Origin: Manis javanica
Taxonomy: Eukaryota; Chordata; Mammalia; Pholidota; Manidae
NCBI RefSeq assembly: GCF_040802235.1
Contig: NC_133158.1
Location: 85,236,501-85,300,500 of the forward strand
Length of the DNA stretch: 64,000 nucleotides
Direction: 5' to 3'
The notes under the pieces were generated by a model that saw only the letters and a list, made by a program, of their open reading frames with translations, was not told where the DNA came from and made no database searches. Each line of letters starts with the position of its first letter. Positions within the stretch are counted from its first letter, which is position 1. Below are positions 23,790 through 33,235 of the stretch, piece after piece. The translations under genes were made by a program, and so were the position numbers.

Positions 23790-25140
23790 TTACCAGCTCT
23801 GTCCCTCACCCCCACACACAACTCAGTGTGATGGAAGCCCCATTCTGGATAGGTAACACCAAAACAGTGGGGCCTCGTCTATCTCCAACTCCCGATCAGG
23901 GGTCCAGTATCTCTCTGGAGGGGCAAGCTGCTAGTATTTCTCATAACTCACCCCCCAGCTTTGTCTTACAGAAGCTAAATTCCAGGTGAATGCAGTTGAG
24001 AGATTGGAATCTTCATTTACACAGCCCACACTCAGAGACAGATGCTTGAGGCCAGGAATAGTAGGTAGAGAATGTGGAGGTCCCAGTGACTTTCACTCCA
24101 GCTAAATCAAAAGTACAGAGGCCCCATCTAGAAGAGGCAAGGCAACAAGACCAGCAGCTACTGTACCTGCCTAGCACCCTGCTCATAAACCAGGGAAGTC
24201 ATCCAAGAGAAGTAGACCTCTGTCCTTGTCCCCAGCTCAGGACCCTGGCTCACAGATTTTACATAAGAGGAAAGGCAGACCATAAGACCCCAGAGATCCA
24301 AAGCTCTTTCCAAAGGAAATGATTCTATTTAGAACACAATATAGGGAACTTTATGACTAAAGACCCTCATGAAAATAATGGAGATTCTGGTGATATGAAG
24401 TTGAAAGGAGGTCATTAGCTCCGTGAGAACACAAGGTAAACCATAGGTTATCTAGCTTAGCAAAAAGAACTAAAGAAAGAGACAACTAAGAAGAGTCCTT
24501 GTAGGGTCAGAACAGACCTCAAAAACTGGCCTCAAAATCTTTCCTGACCAAAGGTTCTACATTTAATTGGATCACACTATGGCGCAAGTTTCACTCCAGG
24601 GTGTTTTCAAAGACAATAGAGCAATCAGCTGGCAATTTGTGGAGCCTAACATCTGGGTGTGATACCAACAGAAGCAGACAGCTGAACAGAGAGACCAGGA
24701 GAGAAACAGTAAAGAAAGTCCTGCTAATGCCACTATCACATCAGGGTGACTGTGTGCGTGCCCAGAGCAGCACGCTCTCAGGCACAACATCAGAGACTTC
24801 ACACGGAGGGACAGACTTCACTAAATTAGTCTAGTCAAACAAACAAATAAGCAAAAAGCATTCTGCTGGAGAGAGCAGGGTATTAGTACCAGAATTGCTA
24901 CATTCTGTGATCTAAAATGTCCAGATAACGACGACAAAAAAAAGAGACATACAAACAGCAGTTGCTTTGACCTATAAACAAGAACAGAAAAAGCAGTAAG
25001 AAGGCTGAAATATTAGACTTAGTCAAAAACTTCATAGAATGTGTTGCAAACATGTTCAAGGAACTAAGGGAAACTATGCTTTAAAAGGAAAGGAAGAAAT
25101 TATGAAAATTTCTATGAGAGAGTATTAGTAGATAATAAAA
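23790..25140 (+). mobile_element. L1M-type 5' UTR and ORF1 start, truncated
   Basis: The stretch ending with TCTAAAATGTCCAGATAACG, AAAGAGACATACAAACAGCA, AATATTAGACTTAGTCAAAA and TGTTCAAGGAACTAAGGGAA follows the end of the 5' UTR and the beginning of ORF1 of old L1M/HAL1-class elements. The upstream 1 kb, GC-richer, fits their 5' UTR. It stops near 25140, just before the retroviral insertion, with no ORF2. The 77-82-codon frames inside have no domain. Confidence 0.6.
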
Positions 25141-25224
25141 TTAATGTTCTTCCTGGCAATAAAGCATAACATTTTGGATTTTCTTTTCCACCAGATAAAG
25201 ATTATTTGCATATTTACTGGGTAC

Positions 25225-25637
25225 TGTAAGATAAATTCTAACCAAAATAAGCAGGCGATGAGAGGCAACAAAGGGCCAGGCAGTTTATTTGAGTGCAATC
25301 CGGGTGAGGTTCACCAGTCTGAAACACAGGCTGGAGAAGTCGCCCCTAACCAGATAGGTGGGGAGTTTTTATAAGCACAAGGAGGGGAGGGGGAAGTGGG
25401 CCGCGTGAGGGGTATGTGGGGAATTTTTTATTGGCTCAGGGTCGGGTAATGGACAGCCAGAGGTCTCCTCCTTCCGGATGGAGGGGGTCTGCATCCAGGT
25501 TTTGTCCGCATGTCAGGGGACTGGAATCCCGGAAGAACTGTCCGTTCCTTCCTTATATGGCACAAAGCTATTTGGTGCTGTCTTTGATCCATTTGCACTG
25601 TCCTCGCTTTCCTCCCTCCTGTGCCTCCAGCCTTACA
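25225..25637 (-). repeat. ERV 3' LTR
   Basis: 413 bp, with TGTAAG...CTTACA inverted ends. It matches 31604-32013 over its whole length, with about 35 differences and three small indels counted by eye. On the minus strand it has a TATAAAAA box (25373-25366) and AATAAA (25289-25284) about 80 bp downstream, so U3, R and U5 are roughly 265, 80 and 45 bp. Confidence 0.95.
25284..25289 (-). terminator. ERV 3' LTR poly(A) signal
   Basis: AATAAA on the minus strand within CTCAAATAAACTGCC. In the 3' LTR it would direct 3' end formation of proviral RNA. Conserved at 31668-31663 in the 5' LTR. Confidence 0.75.
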
Positions 25638-25656
25638 TTCCAGCCTTTTGGTCATA
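25638..25656 (-). other. ERV polypurine tract (degenerate)
   Basis: Directly upstream of the 3' LTR the minus strand reads ACCAAAAGGCTGGAA, purine-rich but interrupted by CT. Position and composition fit the second-strand primer site of retroviruses; two transitions could explain the break. Confidence 0.5.
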
Positions 25657-25718
25657 ATGGGTGACAACTTGATCTGGCTACTTCCAGCTGACAAGGGGCA
25701 TCGTGGAGGGGGTCAGGT

Positions 25719-25915
25719 TTAAGGCTGGTTGATGGCAGGAGGAGGCTTAGTCTGGACGGGCAGGTACTTGTGCAGCAACAGTTGACTGACCTTTATGTGT
25801 GACATTTCTGCTATGCGCTGTTGAAGGAACCTGATGGGAGAAGGTGAGGTTACTTCACTATGCAGGAGGAGGAGTAGGACGAGGAGCCCATTGGAGTTGG
25901 ATCTGTAGAGGTCCA
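25719..25915 (-). pseudogene. possible env transmembrane tail remnant
   Basis: Between the integrase end and the 3' LTR one minus-strand frame reads a hydrophobic LLVLLLLL run, then IRFLQQRIAEMSHIKVSQL, then LLHKYLPVQ. A hydrophobic stretch followed by a basic, amphipathic segment with FLQQRI resembles the membrane-spanning end and cytoplasmic tail of gammaretroviral Env. Surface and most of the transmembrane subunit are absent. The frame overlaps the integrase end by a few codons. The similarity is short, so this could be chance; context is the main support. Confidence 0.4.
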
Positions 25916-25917
25916 AC

Positions 25918-27018
25918 TTATTCCGCTTGCCAAATATCATTGGGGGGAGGGGCTCTCTTTAGTCGGGAAATATGGTACCTCATAGAGTGTCCTGATAGTT
26001 TGGCAACAGTGGGAGTTGTGAGGATTACAGTGTATGGTCCTGTCCAGCGGGGCTGGAACAATCGAGGCTGGTGTTCTTTTAGAAGTACCTCATCCCCTGG
26101 CTGAAGGACTGCTGCATCCTCTGGGTTGTTGGACAACGTAGTTTGGGGTAGGAGCTGGTCTGCGTGTTCCCTGAGAAGATGTCTCAACAGTGTTAAGTAA
26201 GGAAGGTAGGAGGCTAAAGGAAGAGAGGTAGTGGGCAGGCCTGTGTTCAGTAAGAAGGGCCTGCCATACATCAGCTCAAATGCACTTAGTTCAGCTGGTC
26301 CCTGGGGGGCAGTGTGCAGCTGAGCGAGAGCGATGGGGAGAAGATCAGGCCACGAGAGCTTTACCTCCAGAGACAGCTTAGTTAGTTGGTCTTTTAGGAG
26401 ACCGTTTAGCCCTTTTGACTTTTCCCAACGGTTGGGGGTGATGAGGTATATGGAGGTTCCAGGTGATATTGAGACCCTTGGTTGTTAGCTGAGTGACCCA
26501 GGAGATGAGGAGATGAAGGCAGGTCTGTTATCAGATTGGAGTGAAGTGGGGAGCCCGAAATGAGGAACGATGTGTTCTACCAGCACCTGCACCACTACTG
26601 ATGCAGTCTCTTGGTAAGTGGGAAAGATCTTGATCCACCCTGAAAAGGTATCAACTAAAACTAGTAAATACTGGAGTTTTTTATGCGTAGGCATATGGGT
26701 GAAATCTACCTGCCAGTCCTGTTCGGGGATCGTTCCCTCATCTGGTGGAGGGCCATCCGGGTCTTCAGAGCACCTTGAGACAAGACGCGATGACAAGTAG
26801 TGCAGATTTGTTGCACCTGATCTGTTGCCTTGTGGAGACCATAAGGGGCAAATATAGGGGAAAGAAACCAGTGCATGGCCTCCGGCCCAATGTGTAGAAA
26901 CTGGTGAATTTTGGATATGATATCCCTGCCTTGGGCTTGGGGGAGGACAATTCATCCCCCAAGGTATATCCATCCCCGATTTCCTAACGTCCCCCCTTGA
27001 AGTAGAAGCAGTTGCCAT
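25918..27018 (-). pseudogene. ERV integrase (pol C-terminal part), broken
   Basis: Integrase joins viral DNA to the host genome. The first piece (27018-26485, 177 codons) has a damaged N-terminal zinc region, then the first catalytic Asp in WQVDFTHMP (codon 26706-26704) and the second in QSDNRPAF (26532-26530). The frame is lost soon after, before the third acidic residue. The C-terminal piece (26271-25918) carries GDEVLLKEH and RWTGPYTVIL, the GPY/F module that typifies gammaretroviral integrases, and ends with YHISRLKRAPPP. The gap between the pieces (26484-26272) is in yet another frame. At least two frameshifts; non-functional. Confidence 0.88.
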
Positions 27019-27536
27019 TCATCATCAGGGTATTGGGGCAATAGAGAGGGGGAAAGAAACAGCACTAAGGGTTGGATAGACCCAGATGTTAACTGTCGGG
27101 CCGTAGCATCTGCCAACGCATTACCCTTAGTTGCTGTACTGTTTCCAGTCTGATGTCCCTTACAATGCACGATGGCCACCTCCTTGGGGTCCTGTAGAGC
27201 CTGTAGCAGGTGGCTGATAGCCCTGCCATTGATGATTGGGATTCCCTTAGTGGTAAGGAAGCCCCTTTCCTTCCAAATTGCAGCATGAGTGTGTGCAATT
27301 AGCAAGGTATATTTAGAATCAGTATAAATTGTGGCCCTCTTCCCAGCTGCCAGCTGTAATACCCAGGTAAGAGCCACTAATTCAGCTTTCTGGGAGGTGG
27401 TCTCAGATGGGAGTAGGTTTGCTTCAATCACTTGTGACAGAGTCACCACTGCATAGGCCACTCTTCTCACCCTGTCACTCTCTTTCACCAAGCTTCCATG
27501 CACAAAAAAAGTCAAGTCAGGGTCTTCGAGGGGCAT
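26952..27536 (-). pseudogene. ERV RNase H domain, broken
   Basis: A 194-codon open stretch covers almost the whole RNase H fold, which degrades the RNA of RNA-DNA hybrids during reverse transcription. Recognisable catalytic sites are SQKAELVAL (Glu 52), YTDSKY (Asp 73) and NALADATAR (Asp 143). The first catalytic Asp, expected in a TDGS motif, is His in FVHGS (codon 27500-27498). A TAA at about 27542-27540 separates it from the RT connection region upstream in the same frame. It runs on through the start of integrase at its 3' end. The missing first Asp alone should abolish activity. Confidence 0.88.
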
Positions 27537-27539
27537 GTC

Positions 27540-29126
27540 TTATAGGTCCTCTCTAGGTTTTCTAAGAGCTTCTACAATCTCTACACAGGAATGAGTGGGC
27601 TGATATGCCTGATCACTGACAGAAAGCAAGGAGGCTAGGTTAAGGGGTGGAGAAACTTGTAGGGTTACCTGTGGATGTTCAATGAACAGAAGATGGAATT
27701 CTTGTATTCTTGAAGGACTCAAGGAGGCCAGGGATTTATGACTCAAAAGACCTTGCACCCGATGTGGGGAATACATAGTAATGGGCTGTTGGAGAGTTAA
27801 TTTCAGGGTTTCTCAGGCCAGACTTCCCACAGCTGCCATGGCTCAGAGGCAAGGCAGCCACCCCCTGGCAGTGGTATCTAACTGTTTGGAGAGAAAGGCA
27901 ACAGGACAGCACCCTGGCCCTACTGGCTGTACCAGCACTCTGGTTGCTACCCCTGCCCTCTCTGCTTTATATAGGGTAAAGGGCTTAGTTAAGTTGGGGA
28001 GCATCAATGGGGGGGATGAGAGCAATGCATCCTGCAACTGATTGAAAGCAGAAGCCACCTCGGTGGGTGCAGTTAGCAGCCCAGTAGGAGTCTCTGTGGC
28101 AGCAGCATAGAGTGGTCTGGCTAGAAGGGCAAAGTTAGGCACCCAGTGTCTGAAAAACCCCACCAATCCTACAAAGGATAGTATCTCAGCTCCTGAAGTA
28201 GGTGGCAAGAGAACTTTAATCGCAGCCCCTCGGTTTGCCGTTAGGGCTCTAGTGGTGGGAGTTAGAGCCAGCCTGAGGTATGTAACCTGAGATAGAGATG
28301 GCTGTGCTTTGGCAGGGGATACCTTGTATCCCATATTTGCCAGGAAATTAAGAAGGGATGTGGTGTCCAGAACCAAGGCCTCCTTTGAGGGGATGCAAAG
28401 TAAAAGATCATCCACATATTGGAGGAAAGTACTCTCGCCCATTGAGTGTTGCAAGAGGTCTTCCGCCAGGGCCTATCCAAAGAGATGGGGGTTATCTCTA
28501 AAACCTTGAATAGAACTGTCCAGGTTAATTGTCTAGACCAACAGGTGTCAGGGTCTTCCCCACATGAAGGCAAATAGTGGCTGTGAGTCTGAGTGGAGAG
28601 GTATAGTGAAAAAGGCATCTTTAACATCTAATACAGTAAAATGAGAGGTACTAGAAGGGATTTGAGACAGAAGAGTATTTGGGTTAGGCACTACTGGGTG
28701 TAAGGGAATAATAGCCTCGTTAATTATTCGGAGGTCTTGAACGAGGCAATACGCTCCAGAAGGCTTTTTTACCGGCAAGACAGGAGTATTGCATGGAGAG
28801 TTAGTTGGTATTAAAAGCCCCTGCTAGAGTAGACGATTAACAATAGGCTGTAGTACCCTTCAGTGAGCCTGCGAAATAGGAAATTGAGGCTGAGAGGGGA
28901 AGCGGGATGGGTCCTTAAGGCGTATTAAAACTGGGGTGTGGTGGGTTGCCACCACAGGGGTGGAGATGTCCCATGCAACTGGATTGACAGCAGTCCAGGG
29001 AGTTGGGAGACTCAGGTCCCCATCATCTAACTCTCCTTCGCCAACCAAAGCAATGAGGGAGTCTCTGGTGCCCTGTAAGCATTTAAAAGGTGGGAGGGAA
29101 ATAGAGGCTCCTAACTTATACAGCAA
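27540..29126 (-). pseudogene. ERV reverse transcriptase (pol), broken
   Basis: RT copies the viral RNA genome into DNA. The N-terminal lead-in is at 29126-28860 (STPVVATHHTPVLIRLKDPS). Fingers and palm follow at 28778-28548 with LRIINEAIIPLHPVVPNP and motif A, TVLDVKDAFFTIPL, its catalytic Asp intact. The active-site YVDD is at 28418-28407 in FLQYVDDLLL, also intact; the thumb follows to 27843 and the connection to 27540 in another frame. Frames change near 28800, near 28550-28450 and near 27800, with extra stops. The YVDD form and LPQG-like context are gammaretroviral. Coding for a full enzyme is lost. Confidence 0.92.
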
Positions 29127-29345
29127 ATCTCATCCTAACAGAGGGGTAGGACAGGAAGGCATGACCAGAAAGGAATGGGTAAATGGGATGCCTTGGAAAG
29201 TGCAGGCCACTGGGCCCGTCTCTAAAGACTTGGAGAAGGTTTCCATGACTGCAACTACGGAGACCTTGGCAGGGTTTAAAGGCCCTTTAAAGGAGGGGAG
29301 AACAGAGTAGGTAGCCACCGTATCCACTAAGAAGGAGATGGGCTT
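29127..29345 (-). pseudogene. ERV protease, broken
   Basis: Retroviral aspartic protease matures Gag and Pol. The minus-strand frame at 29345-29130 reads FLVDTVATYSVLPSF: the active-site triad is normally DTGA (or DSGA), and here Gly is Val (codon 29318-29316). Further on, GPVACTFQGIPFTHSFLVM corresponds to the flap and later strands, and the domain ends at CPTPLLG, where a TGA (29129-29127) interrupts the usual GRDLL motif; reading continues DLLYKLGAS in the same frame. The TGA is consistent with CpG decay of CGA. Both changes are expected to inactivate it. Confidence 0.85.
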
Positions 29346-29560
29346 ACCCGCTACCCACAGCTTGGCCCTGAGCTCGGCGAGGGTGACTGGAGTGTCCGAG
29401 TCCAGGCGTCTTCAATCTTTGAGGATGCCCAGCAGGTCTGAAGGGTAGCCTTTCGAGGGCACCCACTCCCTGTGGAGCTCTGTCACTGGAGGAGGACCAC
29501 CCCCTAGTGGACAGTCTACTTTCCAATGACCTGGCTTACAATAGCTGGGGCACAGTTTGT

Positions 29561-31228
29561 TCAGTCTGCGTGGGTTGGGGCACTTCTGTGCCCAGTGCCC
29601 TTTTCACCACACTGAAAGCAAGGGACTGGAGGTTCAAGTCGATCTTCAGGGACACCCCAACAATCTCCACGAGCCAGCCGCAGAGCAGCTGTTATGGTGC
29701 AAGTCTGTTCTGCCATTCGGGCAGCTGACCTCTTCTCGCTCTTGTCCTCTCGGGCATGAAAACCTTTGAATGCCATAACTACTAGGTCTCCTAGAGGGGT
29801 CTGGGGACCATCTTCAGCCTTTTTAAGCTTGTGCCTGATGTCTGGAGCTGACTGAGTTATAAAATGCATGGCCAGGAGAGAGGAACCTAACGCTGAGGCC
29901 GGGTCAATTTTCGTAAAAGCTCCTCGTGTTTCTTTTAGGCACTTGAGGAATTCTGACGGGTTTTCATCAGGCTTCTGGGTAATTTCTCTAAGCTTATCAT
30001 AACTGATGTCCTTTTGGGTGGTTGAGTTCATACCCGCTAACAAGTAGCGAACCATGTGATCCTGGCACGCTTCACCCTTGGGAGAATTATAATCCCACAG
30101 GGGTTCATATAGAGGAATAGCTTCTCTGCCCATAGGTTCCCGCTCGTCTGTGGTTTGGGCCTCATTGGCACAGTGCTGTGCCACCGCCATGACACGGTCA
30201 TATTCTTCCGGGGTTAGAGTGGATTGGAGGACTACATGTACATGGTGCCAGGTGAGCTTGTAAGCTCTAGTGAGATTTTTAAACTGTTTAGCGAACATTA
30301 CAGGATTGGAGGAAAAGGACTCCAATCACTGTTCCACTTGGGACAAGTCTGCTAAGGAAAAGGGAACATGAACCTTCATCACCCCTTCACCTCCCACCAC
30401 CTCCCTCAGAGGATCCATCACATGAGCCTGAGACTGCTGTGACTTAGAGCAGGTTATGGGAGGGCTAGACCACTTGGGCACCAGCCGCAGCAAGTAGGAT
30501 GGTGGAGGGTTTGAAGGAGGGGATGGAGGAGGCGACACTGGCAATGGGGGATACAACTTGGGAATTGATGCAGAACTTGAAGGCCGGGGACTAGGATATG
30601 GGGGAGTTTTATCTGTTTTTTTTTGAGGTGGAGTTGGCACCTGTGGAACAAGATGGCGGAGAGACCGGAAGAGAAGGGGAACAAGATGGTGGAGAGACCG
30701 GAAGAGAAGGGGAACGAGGTGGTGGAGAGAGAGGGAGAGAGGAGGAGTGGTAAGGACATGAACATTGAGGAAGGGAGCTGGCCCCCGCAGTGGGCCTGGA
30801 GGAGCGGGAAGGGGGGATAGCCGAGATCTTCTGCCAAGTCCGTCAGAGAAGAACCTCCCAGTAATAAGAGTGGTGGAGATCTGTGGTCCTTGGTGGAGGC
30901 CTAAGCCAACAAAACTTGGAAAGGAGTACACTTAACACATAAGTGGGTGCACAAAGTCTAAAAAGCCTGCACATATGGGATTTCACCCCACTTTCCGCTC
31001 TGGTGGCAATAATTAGCCAAGTTGATGAGGAGGCCAAAATCGTAAGTTCCCTCGGGGCCAGCAAGACTGGTTGTCCAAGGGATACTGAGGCTCGGCCTGA
31101 GAGCAAAGGAAGACTAGCTTCCATTTGCGAACTTCCCAGGACAAATACAGAGTAGCCAAATTAGAGACAAGACACTGCAGCGGGGTCTGAGCCTCTGCTT
31201 TCGAGGGCTGGTTCCCTGTCTGCACCAC
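29561..31228 (-). pseudogene. ERV gag, broken
   Basis: Gag builds the viral core. The likely start is the ATG at 31228, whose product begins MVQTGNQPSK and reaches TPLQCLVSNL, a matrix-type start; the second residue is Val, not the Gly needed for myristoylation, if this start is right. The frame changes between about 31100 and 30930. From 30931 a proline-rich region with 11-residue repeats leads to capsid (VPFSLADLSQVEQ), where a TGA at 30328-30326 interrupts; the same frame continues to 29561 through capsid. The major homology region is at about 29977-29909 (ITQKPDENPSEFLKCL). The nucleocapsid CCHC zinc knuckle starts CFQCGEKG (29620-29597) but its His and last Cys lie in another frame because of a one-base shift. 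Confidence 0.9.
30647..30740 (-). repeat. 33-bp tandem repeat inside gag
   Basis: Two nearly identical 33-bp units (30647-30679 and 30680-30712) and a partial, more diverged third (from 30713) encode an 11-residue motif LHHLVPLLFRS repeated in frame in the proline-rich region between matrix and capsid. Units 1 and 2 differ by about one base, so the duplication is young relative to the element or has been homogenised. Confidence 0.85.
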
Positions 31229-31581
31229 TTCCCAACTAATCCCGCTGAGAGGAGCGCCCAGTGTCTCAAGCGCATCAAGTCAGGGGAGGTGGCCTGGGAG
31301 TCTGGGTGAGGGATGTCTCCCACACCGCAGGGCCAGGGGTGGGTATCCAGATGCCCACAGTGGATGGACTGGATGCCCAGGGGCCAGATGCCCCAACCTG
31401 GACGTAGCTACGATTTTGGATGGACCAGGTGAAACGGAGTTAGGAAGGGAAACAGACTGGGGGAAACTGAGGGACTCACCAGAAAATAGTCCATGCAGTG
31501 GAGAGCAGGCTGAGGTCCCAGGTCGGGGAAGGAGGGGACAGGGCCACCGGTGGCCGGTTGGGGCCCTGCACTCACGCCCCT
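31229..31581 (-). other. ERV leader (PBS to gag)
   Basis: About 350 bp of GC-rich, non-coding leader between the PBS and the proposed gag start. In gammaretroviruses this region holds the packaging signal and splice donor; neither could be identified by reading. Confidence 0.6.
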
Positions 31582-31601
31582 TCCTGGGTTTTTTTGCACC
31601 A
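31582..31601 (-). other. ERV primer-binding site, tRNA-Phe type
   Basis: Two bases after the 5' LTR the minus strand reads TGGTGCAAAAAAACCCAGGA. It resembles the complement of the tRNA-Phe 3' end (TGGTGCCGAAACCCGGGA) with the CG changed to AA, a one- to two-base expansion of the A run, and one further G-to-A change. The changes at CpGs are of the decay type. The assignment comes from memory of tRNA ends. Confidence 0.6.
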
Positions 31602-31603
31602 AA

Positions 31604-32013
31604 TGTAAGATAAATTCTTACCAAAATAAGCAGGTGACGAGAGGCAACAAAGGGCCAGGCAGTTTATTTGAGTTCAATCCTGGGCGAGGTTCACCAGTCT
31701 GAAATACAGGCTGGAGAAGTTGACCCTAACCAGACAGGTGGGGCCTTTTTATAAGCACAGGGAGGGGAGGGGTAAGTGGGCTGTGCCAGGGGTATGTGGG
31801 GAATTTTTTATTGGCTCAGGGTTGGGTGATGGACAGCCAGAGGTCTCCTTCTGGATGGAGGGGGTCTGCATCCTGGGTTTGTGGGCACTCACGGGACTGG
31901 AATCCTGGAAGAGCCGTCCATTCCTTCCTTATATGGCACAGAGCTATTTGGTGCTGTCTTTGATCCATTTGCACTGTCCTCGCTTTCCTCCCTCCAGTGC
32001 CTCCAGCCTTACA
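31604..32013 (-). repeat. ERV 5' LTR
   Basis: 410 bp, ends TGTAAG...CTTACA, paired with 25225-25637. On the minus strand the TATAAAAA box is at 31753-31746 and AATAAA at 31668-31663. U3 has AATAAAAAATTCCCC near 31800. This LTR would have driven proviral transcription leftward. A 3-bp gap in an AG-rich stretch near 31847 distinguishes it from the 3' LTR. Confidence 0.95.
31746..31753 (-). promoter_or_regulatory. ERV 5' LTR TATA box
   Basis: TATAAAAA on the minus strand within CTTATAAAAAGG, about 85 bp upstream of the LTR poly(A) signal and conserved in the other LTR (25373-25366). Confidence 0.7.
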
Positions 32014-32550
32014 GGTACAATATACAAGTTACCATAAAACTTCGGGGAGTCTGAGAGACATTGATTGCTAGGGTATAGCACAGTCAAGCAATGGCATAGT
32101 CTTTTAGAAGAAAACTAACTTGGGTGGCTCTAATAAACAATTCTTCATTATGATAGTAAAAGTAACTGCACGCATGCACTTTGCCTTATTTAAAAGTTTT
32201 GGATAATTTCCCTTCCCAGGAAATGTGTCCTCCTTTGGATCAGGAAGAGAAAGATAATCAAGGCAGGGGAAACAACATATAAAAAACAAGAAGTAGAAAA
32301 TAGCAGAATGTGTTTGGAGAGCAAGTAATTCACTAATGAGTGTATATGTTATTAGACACAGAAGACAGAAGAGAAGGTTGGAGAGTTAATATCAAGAAGT
32401 CACTTGTACAGCTAGCAAGGTAAGAAGTTTGCACTTTATGTGAATATTAACCTGTAACCTTTACAAATTTTAAATAATAACATAATTTTAAAGGAAACAG
32501 TAGTAAGAAAGGTAGAATTGAAAAGGAATAAACTGCAAAGACTAATATTG
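32014..32550. other. intergenic DNA right of the ERV, nothing recognised
   Basis: Starts with the right copy of the GGTAC duplication. AT-rich, with no gene or named repeat. Confidence 0.5.
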
Positions 32551-32740
32551 CATAGTTGTCTAGATCCCTACTTCTGTACATTTAATGTGCATACAGATCA
32601 CTTGGGATTTGTCAAAATTCAGGTTTATGTTTAGTAGATCTGGGATGGAGCCTGAGGCTGTCCATTTCTAAAAACCTCCCAGGAAACGCTAATGCTGCTG
32701 GTTTGTGTGCTGGGTACTGAGCGCCGGGAACAATCACTGT
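32551..32740 (+). repeat. MER5A-like hAT-Charlie MITE
   Basis: CATAGTTGTCTAGATCC, TTAATGTGCATACAGATCAC, TGGGATTTGTCAAAATTC, TAGTAGATCTGGGATGGAGC and CCTCCCAGGAAACGCTAATG match the MER5 block order, an imperfect palindrome about 190 bp long. Confidence 0.75.
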
Positions 32741-33235
32741 CCAATAGAAACACAATGCAACCCTTATATGTAATTTTACTTTTTAGTAACCACATTCATA
32801 AAAAGTAAAAAGAAACCTTTGAAATTAATCTTAAAAGTGGATTTTTTCTATCCCAGTAGAGTATCATTTCAACATGTTATCAATTAAGAGAAAAGACTGG
32901 TTAGATATTTTGCATTCTTTTGTTCATATTCAGTGTTAGATATCCAGTTTGTGTTTTACACATAAATACATTTCAGGTCAGACTCTAAGTTTTCATTAGG
33001 AATACTTGATCTGTATTTAGATTTCATAAAACTTACAGTTGAAGATTTATATATCCAAGTTGTTGCAACATACTCAAACGTTTTATTCAATAAGAATCAA
33101 ATATCATTTTTTAGTTAAATTAAAATCAACTAAGATAAATTAAATTAATTAAAATTAAACAAAATTAAATATTCAGTTCTTCAGTTGCATTAGGCACATT
33201 TCAAGTGCCACCATATGAGAGAGCACTGTTCTAGA
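32741..33235. repeat. ancient mammal-wide repeat (family not named)
   Basis: From CACTGTCCAATAGAAACACA through AGTAACCACATTCATAAAAA, TATCATTTCAACATGTTATC and CACATTTCAAGTGCCACCAT to AGAGCACTGTTCTAGATGAG the blocks follow a common mammalian interspersed repeat, which often appears as CACTGTCCAATAGAAATATA. I cannot give the family name with confidence. An ATTAAA-rich stretch at 33105-33175 lies inside. Confidence 0.55.

Larger units (their letters stand above)
25225..32013 (-). mobile_element. class I (gammaretrovirus-like) ERV provirus, env-deleted
   Basis: A complete two-LTR provirus of 6789 bp. The direct repeat GGTAC at 25220-25224 and 32014-32018 is its target-site duplication. Minus-strand order is 5' LTR (32013-31604), PBS, leader, gag, protease, RT, RNase H, integrase, a trace of env, a weak polypurine tract, and the 3' LTR (25637-25225). 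The gammaretroviral character shows in the YVDD reverse transcriptase, the GPY motif at the integrase C-terminus and the proline-rich region before capsid. Only about 280 bp lie between the integrase end and the 3' LTR, where a full env would need nearly 2 kb. All genes are damaged. LTR divergence of roughly 9% by eye points to an insertion some tens of millions of years old. It cannot make virus. Confidence 0.95.

Noticed and set aside
28936-29310. 124-codon plus-strand frame
   Set aside because: It is the antisense of ERV protease and the start of RT.
30623-30820. Plus-strand frame with MVERPEEKGNE-like repeats
   Set aside because: It is the antisense of the gag tandem repeat; the minus-strand reading continues as gag.
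25918-31228. ERV genes as functional or domesticated
   Set aside because: gag, protease, RT, RNase H and integrase each carry stops, shifts or catalytic changes, and no single domain is preserved with an obvious new start and stop.
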